From Actinomycetes bacterium (GTDB taxonomy: Bacteria > Actinomycetota > Acidimicrobiia > Acidimicrobiales > Aldehydirespiratoraceae), in the NCBI GenBank assembly GCA_024276355.1, contig JAJRXJ010000035.1, positions 1 through 33,929 on the forward strand: 33,929 bases of DNA, in the 5' to 3' direction. The notes below the pieces were generated by a model. The model made no database searches and was not told where the DNA came from. It saw only the letters and a list, made by a program, of their open reading frames with translations. A program made the position numbers and the translations under genes. Below, piece after piece: positions 33,123 through 33,929 of the stretch (positions within the stretch are counted from its first letter, which is position 1; every line of letters starts with the position of its first letter).

Positions 33123-33929
33123 ATGAGACCGTCAGCCCCGGTACACCACCATCATCGACCCGCCCGCAAAACCTCCTTCCCCAGGCAATTCGCCCTGGTG
33201 GGCAGCGCGATCGCCTTGGTCACTTGGGGAACGGTGGCGTTGAGCGGAGCGTCGGGCAGCCCGAACGTGCCCAGCCCGTGGGGCCACCCGACGGCAGCGT
33301 CCGCACAGGCACCATCGGGTTCTTCCATCCCGCCGGCAGCGGGGGCCACAGCGGGGGCCGTCGATCAAGTCGATCAACCTGGTGCCCCAAGCGCCATTTC
33401 AACCGGGTCCTCAGGCTTCTCCCTGTTCAGCTCATCCGAATCCGGCGACTGCAGCGCCGAGGCTGAGGCGGAGGATGTTGACGTCGACTCCCCAGACGAT
33501 CACGACTCCGACATCGACTCAACGGACATCGAGGAACTGTCGGTCGAGGACCACGACTCCGACATCGACAGCTCCGATGACCACGACTCGGACCACGACT
33601 CCGACATCGACAGCTCCGATGACCACGACTCGGACCACGGCTCCGACATCGACAGCTCCGATGACCACGACTCCGACCACGACGACCACTCCGACTGTGA
33701 AGAACCCGAGTGCTCCAACGACAGCCACCACGACTCCGACCACGACGACTCCGACTCGGACCACCACAGCGACGACGTCTCATCACATGACAACAGCACC
33801 GATGGGGACCACCACGACTCCGACATCGACAGCTCCGATGACAACGGTGGTGATGGCTGCTCACCGGACACCCCAACCAGCACCACCCCAACCAGCACCA
33901 CCCCAACCAGCACCACCCCAACCAGCACC
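33123..33929 (+). CDS. Secreted Asp/Ser/His-repeat protein with Thr/Pro/Ser stalk, 3' partial
   Basis: The frame from ATG 33123 has 269 codons and no stop before the window ends, which is why the ORF track omits it. The N-terminus is basic and His-rich (VHHHHRPARK), followed by a hydrophobic signal segment ~23-43 (FALVGSAIALVTWGTVALSG) and an Ala/Pro/Ser-rich stretch (~44-105). Residues ~115-242 are extremely acidic, with Asp, Ser and His dominating. They contain three tandem 14-residue units DSDIDSSDDHDSDH (145-186) and a later partial copy (HHDSDIDSSDDN). Four Cys lie in or beside the acidic part (110, 192, 197, 246). The visible end is four TPTST units. It looks like an exported, possibly metal-binding surface protein on a stalk; any C-terminal domain or anchor lies beyond the window. 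Confidence 0.8.
   Translation, partial: MRPSAPVHHHHRPARKTSFPRQFALVGSAIALVTWGTVALSGASGSPNVPSPWGHPTAASAQAPSGSSIPPAAGATAGAVDQVDQPGAPSAISTGSSGFSLFSSSESGDCSAEAEAEDVDVDSPDDHDSDIDSTDIEELSVEDHDSDIDSSDDHDSDHDSDIDSSDDHDSDHGSDIDSSDDHDSDHDDHSDCEEPECSNDSHHDSDHDDSDSDHHSDDVSSHDNSTDGDHHDSDIDSSDDNGGDGCSPDTPTSTTPTSTTPTSTTPTST
33555..33680 (+). repeat. Three tandem 42-bp repeats in the acidic-repeat gene
   Basis: Units of 42 bases beginning GACTCCGACATCGACAGC, each encoding DSDIDSSDDHDSDH. Copies 1 and 2 are identical and copy 3 differs at two bases. The near identity at DNA level points to recent duplication by slippage or recombination. A partial copy recurs at about 33810-33840. Confidence 0.9.
33870..33929 (+). 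repeat. Four tandem 15-bp repeats ACCCCAACCAGCACC (TPTST)
   Basis: Four exact copies of ACCCCAACCAGCACC run into the right edge of the window, in frame with the acidic-repeat protein, so the total copy number is unknown. They encode a flexible TPTST stalk like those used to hold domains away from the cell wall. Confidence 0.9.

Noticed and set aside
33555-33680. Possible CRISPR array
   Set aside because: The 42-bp units are directly adjacent with no unique spacers, and they encode a protein repeat.
33427-33928. Minus-strand Trp/Ser- and Val/Gly-rich ORFs (164, 142 and 82 aa)
   Set aside because: They are antisense readings of the 42-bp and 15-bp repeats. The plus frame has a start, a ribosome binding site, a signal segment and in-frame repeats.

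Overview
This is a high-GC window with strong third-position GC bias and many GTG or TTG starts. Several gene families point to an actinobacterium: the multifunctional E2-E1 2-oxoglutarate decarboxylase (Kgd type), the mismatch endonuclease NucS, a mycothiol-conjugate amidase (Mca type), a WS/DGAT acyltransferase and an F420-type LLM oxidoreductase. The overall flavour (histone-H1-like Lys/Ala tail, Thr/Pro stalks, VanW protein, many leaderless-looking starts) suggests an environmental lineage such as Acidimicrobiia, but that placement is inference.

Layout. 1-3144: 3' part of kgd, cut by the left edge. 3.26-7.27 kb: a looser, accessory-looking stretch with less biased codon use. It holds an unrecognised 409-aa protein and a small coupled partner, a GNAT acetyltransferase, a DUF4143-type AAA ATPase, a broken MOSC-domain gene, a short DinB-like protein and the start of the run leading to a HAD hydrolase. 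7.9-11.3 kb: a NYN-type RNase fused to an S1-like region and a histone-H1-like tail, then ettA and a small Cys/His protein. 11.5-12.5 kb: two small membrane proteins separated by a strong hairpin. 12.5-16.1 kb: sulfate activation, cysD-cysN-cysC on the minus strand and cysQ divergent from it. 16.1-24.25 kb: a plus-strand run of a UbiB/ABC1 kinase, nucS, a VanW protein, WS/DGAT, geranylgeranyl-reductase-like, PAP2 phosphatase and a Mug-type DNA glycosylase, with three 4-base start/stop overlaps. 24.2-25.2 kb: LLM oxidoreductase, convergent. 25.3-27.0 kb: a small basic ORF, a secreted nuclease lipoprotein and a YdjC-like deacetylase. 27.0-33.0 kb: minus-strand genes for an SCP2 protein, Mca, a doubled PhoU/TrkA-C protein, an MgtE/SLC41-like transporter, a nitronate-monooxygenase-like flavoprotein and a K+-channel-like membrane protein. 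33.1 kb to the right edge: an open-ended reading frame, absent from the supplied ORF track because it has no stop in the window. It encodes a secreted Asp/Ser/His-repeat protein with a TPTST stalk.

How the genes work together. CysD/CysN make APS, CysC phosphorylates it to PAPS, and CysQ removes the PAP by-product. The PAP2 phosphatase and WS/DGAT could supply and consume diacylglycerol for storage lipid, alongside an isoprenoid reductase. NucS and the Mug-type glycosylase are two separate mismatch-repair activities in one gene run. The doubled PhoU/TrkA-C protein next to the MgtE-like transporter looks like a cation transporter with its cytoplasmic regulator. No tRNA, rRNA, CRISPR array, insertion sequence or phage gene was seen. 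After annotation no gene-free stretch exceeds about 170 bases.
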